Source of the DNA: Paracoccaceae bacterium
GTDB lineage: Bacteria; Pseudomonadota; Alphaproteobacteria; Rhodobacterales; Rhodobacteraceae
Assembly: GCA_006226775.1 (NCBI GenBank)
Contig: SBGD01000074.1
Span: 85,413-149,412 of the forward strand
Direction of reading: 5' to 3'
Length of the DNA: 64,000 bases
Made by a program: the position numbers and the translations under genes. Shown one piece after another: positions 61,688 to 64,000 of the stretch (position 1 is the stretch's first letter; every line of letters starts with the position of its first letter). The notes beneath the pieces were generated by a model, which saw only the letters and a list, made by a program, of their open reading frames with translations, had not been told where the DNA came from and did not search any database.

Positions 61688-62503
61688 TCACCGGGCGGTG
61701 TTCAATCCCAGGATCGCGCGCGCCTGCGCCGGGGTCGCCGCCGGACGTCCGACCGCGGCGCCCAGGGCGGCCACGCGCGCCACCAGCTCGGCATTCGAGG
61801 CGACCGGCTGGCCATCGACCCCGGTGAGGCTGTCTTCAAAACCCACGCGGCAATGTCCGCCCAGCCCCAGCGCCAGGGTCTGCACCAGCGCATGATGCGC
61901 CCCGCCCTTGGCCGCCCACCAGTGGCTGCCCGCGGGCAGGCGGGTGGCGAGGTCGAGGATATGGTGCGCCGCCGCCTCCGCGCCGACCTCGTCCTTGAGG
62001 AAGAGGCCGACGCAGGGCTGGCGCAGATCCGGCAGGGCGCGGCAGACCTGCGACAGCCGGTCGATCATCCCGGCGTCCGAGGCGTCGAATTCCGGGCAGA
62101 CGCCCTGCGCCATCATCGCCGCGGCCATCTCCTCGATGCGCGCCTGCACGTCCGGCCCCTGCTGCGGGCCGACATCGCGCAGCGCCAGCGAGGCCATCTC
62201 CGGCGCAAGGCCGACCGGCTCCAGCGCCTGGGCGACGGTCATGCCGCGCGTGCCGGTGCTGAGTTGCACGATGATGTCGCAGCGCGCCGTGATACGGTCG
62301 TGGATCTCGCGGTAGGTCGCAAGGTTCTGCGTCGGGTTGCCCGCGGCATCGCGTGCGTGCAGGTGGGCGATCGACGCCCCGGCCCGGGCGCAATCGGCGA
62401 CGGTTTCGGCAATCTCTTCCGGTGTCAGCGGCACCGCGGGATGATCGGCGCGCGAGCACCAGGCGCCCAGCGGCGCGACACAGATGATGTTGGGCTGGCT
62501 CAC
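61688..62503 (-). CDS. BKACE-family beta-keto acid cleavage enzyme
   Basis: A 271-residue zinc-dependent enzyme of the 3-keto-5-aminohexanoate cleavage (BKACE) family, which splits a beta-keto acid with acetyl-CoA. Seen: NIICVAPLGAW, ASIAHLHARDAAGNPTQN (HxH metal ligands), CDIIVQLSTGTRG, and VGFEDSL with the acidic residue. I start at GTG 62503, which overlaps the upstream stop (GTGA) and follows GGAGA; the frame upstream runs through the neighbour. Its substrate is open, since family members act on many keto acids. The operon position suggests use of an acid imported by the TTT system. Confidence 0.88.
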   Translation of the reverse strand: MSQPNIICVAPLGAWCSRADHPAVPLTPEEIAETVADCARAGASIAHLHARDAAGNPTQNLATYREIHDRITARCDIIVQLSTGTRGMTVAQALEPVGLAPEMASLALRDVGPQQGPDVQARIEEMAAAMMAQGVCPEFDASDAGMIDRLSQVCRALPDLRQPCVGLFLKDEVGAEAAAHHILDLATRLPAGSHWWAAKGGAHHALVQTLALGLGGHCRVGFEDSLTGVDGQPVASNAELVARVAALGAAVGRPAATPAQARAILGLNTAR

Positions 62504-63042
62504 GGCTGGGTCTCCGGTGCGGGTGTGGCCTGTTTCTCGGACCACCACTGGCGCAGCACGCCCCTGGAGCCGCCCGCGGCGATGATCGCGCGCAGATCAG
62601 GGTTCAGCGGCGGGTAGCTGCGGGTCTCGTTGCGGGTCAGGTTGGCGACGCGGCCCGAGGCGAAATCGACCTCGATGCCGTCACCGTCGTCGAAGAACTC
62701 GGTGATGCCCGCGCAGCCCGTCATGAAGGCCAGCCCGCTGCTCACACCGGCGCGCAGGCTGTTGTAGGGCATGGACTCGCAGATCACGCCGATGCCCATG
62801 GCCTGCAGGGCGATGAACCCCTGGGCATGGGGCTTGCCGCCGGCGAAATCGCTGCCGCCGATCACCACGTCACCGGCCTTGGCGCGCTCGGCAAAGCCCG
62901 GGCGCACATCCTCGAACAGATGCGGAATCAGCTTTTGCGCATCGGTCACCCGCCCGATGGCAAGGCGGAAGGGAATGAAGCCGTCGTCGAGCGGCACCCC
63001 GTCGCCGAACTTGTGCGCGCGTCCGCGAAAAACCCAGTTCAT
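62500..63042 (-). CDS. Aconitase-type hydro-lyase, small (swivel) subunit, LeuD-like
   Basis: A 180-residue swivel-domain subunit. Typical features: GRAHKFGDGVPLDDGFIPFRL, VVIGGSDFAGGKPHAQGFIALQAMGIGVICESM and the NSLRAGV loop. In LeuD and similar proteins this domain completes the active site of the iron-sulfur subunit. AGGA is seven bases before ATG 63042; an in-frame ATG at 63060 overlaps the large-subunit gene. The variant sequence (GSDFAGG in place of the usual GSSRE) suggests a substrate other than isopropylmalate. Confidence 0.85.
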   Translation of the reverse strand: MNWVFRGRAHKFGDGVPLDDGFIPFRLAIGRVTDAQKLIPHLFEDVRPGFAERAKAGDVVIGGSDFAGGKPHAQGFIALQAMGIGVICESMPYNSLRAGVSSGLAFMTGCAGITEFFDDGDGIEVDFASGRVANLTRNETRSYPPLNPDLRAIIAAGGSRGVLRQWWSEKQATPAPETQP

Positions 63043-63046
63043 CTCG

Positions 63047-64000
63047 TCATCCTTTCGCATCCAGGGCGCGGGGATCAGAGATCACCCCCGCCACCGCCGA
63101 GGCCGCCACCGTCGCCGGGCTGGCGAGGAAAATGTCGGCATCCTTGGCGCCCATGCGGCCGAAATTGTTGACCGCCGCGGTAGAGATCGAGGTTTCGCCC
63201 GACCCCAAGGGCCCCATGTTGCCCCCCGCGCAGGCGCCGCAGCCCGCGGGCGTCAGGAGCGCCCCGGCCTTGCGGAAGATCTCGCCCAGCCCCTCGCGCT
63301 CCATCCGCGCGATGGTGGCATTGCTGCCCGGCGTCACCAGGAACCGCGTGCCCGGCGCGACCCTGCGACCCTCGAGCACCCGCGCGGCGACCAGCAGGTC
63401 GTCATAGGTGCCCGAGCCGCAAGAGCCGAGGTAGGCGTGATCCACCGCCCGGCCCAGATCGGTCGAGGAGAGATCGACGGTCTCCGCCCCGCCCGGCAGG
63501 ACGGCTTGCGGCACAAGCGTGGACAGATCGAGGGTGAGGCTCTGTTCGTAGGTCGCATCCGCGTCGGCAGAGATCGTGACGCCGCCCTCGATCCCGCGGT
63601 CGGCGTACCAGCCCGCGGTCTGCTCGTCGGGGGTGAAGTAACAGGCGCAGATGCCGATCTCGGTCAACGTGTTGCACAGCGCAATGCGTTCGGCCACCGG
63701 CAGATGCGCCAGTGCCGGCCCGTGAAACTCGATCGCGCGGTAATCGTAGGGCCCGTAGCAGCCGGCGACAAAATCCGCCGCCAGGCGGAAGCCGAGGTCG
63801 CGCGCCATGACACCGGGGGACAGGCGCCCCTCAAGCCTTATGCGGATGGTCCGGGGCACCTGGACCCAGATCGTGCCCTGGGCCAGAACGGTGATGATCT
63901 CGGACCCGGTGCGCAGGGCAAGCGCCCCCACCGCGCCGAAATTCGTGCAATGCATGTCGTAGCACAGCAGGAACATGCCGGGCCGCACGATCCCCTCTTC
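63047..64000 (-). CDS. Aconitase-type hydro-lyase, large iron-sulfur subunit, LeuC-like (5' end cut by window)
   Basis: The C-terminal 318 residues of a large subunit. The frame is open to the window edge (EEGIVRPGMFLLCYDMHCTNFG), so the N-terminus is missing. [4Fe-4S] ligands are probably the Cys in GSCGSGTYDDL and the two in PAGCGACAGG. LLCYDMHCTNFGAVGALALRTGS corresponds to the DSHT region of classical members; here the motif is DMHC, a notable change. With the small subunit and the BKACE enzyme it probably forms a short catabolic pathway for an imported acid. Classical leuC function is unlikely. Confidence 0.82.
   Translation of the reverse strand, partial: EEGIVRPGMFLLCYDMHCTNFGAVGALALRTGSEIITVLAQGTIWVQVPRTIRIRLEGRLSPGVMARDLGFRLAADFVAGCYGPYDYRAIEFHGPALAHLPVAERIALCNTLTEIGICACYFTPDEQTAGWYADRGIEGGVTISADADATYEQSLTLDLSTLVPQAVLPGGAETVDLSSTDLGRAVDHAYLGSCGSGTYDDLLVAARVLEGRRVAPGTRFLVTPGSNATIARMEREGLGEIFRKAGALLTPAGCGACAGGNMGPLGSGETSISTAAVNNFGRMGAKDADIFLASPATVAASAVAGVISDPRALDAKG

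Noticed and set aside
1..64000. CRISPR arrays, tRNA and rRNA genes, riboswitches
   Set aside because: No regularly spaced direct repeats, no tRNA-like TPsiC arm, no rRNA sequence and no recognisable riboswitch core were seen on either strand.

Overview
The window is high-GC alphaproteobacterial DNA. Codon use, gene families and layout fit the Rhodobacteraceae (roseobacter/Paracoccus group). It contains a complete plasmid-type replicon: a Rep_3 initiator, an iteron-bearing origin, a type Ia ParA and a ParB. The window is therefore most likely part of a large plasmid or chromid rather than the main chromosome. No rRNA, tRNA or CRISPR array was seen.

Layout. (1) 1-3486: end of an YnjBCD-like ABC importer. 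(2) 3554-6294: a DUF218/YdcF protein, two small exported proteins and a NusG/RfaH-type antiterminator. (3) 6361-10692: the replicon, with rep on the minus strand, iterons at 7698-7953 and parAB on the plus strand. Five copies of a strict palindrome (GGTTTCGC..GCGAAACC) lie at 8092-13386 and look like parS centromere sites; four of them sit inside genes. (4) 10900-12512: two coupled genes resembling the head-spike base and head-spike fibre of the Rhodobacter gene transfer agent, with no other phage or GTA gene nearby. (5) 12455-20854: a Wzx/Wzy-type polysaccharide cluster with three glycosyltransferases, flippase, polymerase, acyltransferase, sulfotransferase and priming transferase. (6) 21098-21720: a vapBC-type toxin-antitoxin pair. 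(7) 21738-32292: an export and control block with a PPP phosphatase, YjbH, YjbF, Wza, Wzc, a second priming transferase, a LuxR-type regulator and a dual-specificity phosphatase. A probable IS5-type remnant lies between wza and wzc.

(8) 32526-43009: a LacI regulator, an inositol-monophosphatase-like enzyme and two complete Fe(III)-type ABC importers. A 16-bp inverted repeat (TTGCACA-GG-TGTGCAA) before the second importer has a close relative upstream of lacI, so it is probably the LacI operator. (9) 43215-51492: a TauE/SafE transporter and a complete five-step histidine utilisation set (hutF, then hutIHGU) with hutC and a HutC-like operator between hutF and hutI. (10) 51798-58250: a ribose-type ABC importer with an SMP-30 lactonase and a Rieske oxygenase. 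(11) 58484-64000: a tripartite tricarboxylate transporter (TctA-TctB fusion plus TctC) with a BKACE-family enzyme and a two-subunit aconitase-type hydro-lyase cut by the window end.

How the parts fit. The left half is plasmid maintenance plus surface polysaccharide. The NusG/RfaH-like protein, the LuxR protein and the Wzc/phosphatase set are the plausible controllers of polysaccharide synthesis. The right half is nutrient scavenging: phosphorylated or anionic solutes, histidine, sugar acids and carboxylates. The most unusual part is 8092-13570, where putative centromere sites, GTA-like spike genes and polysaccharide genes are interleaved.
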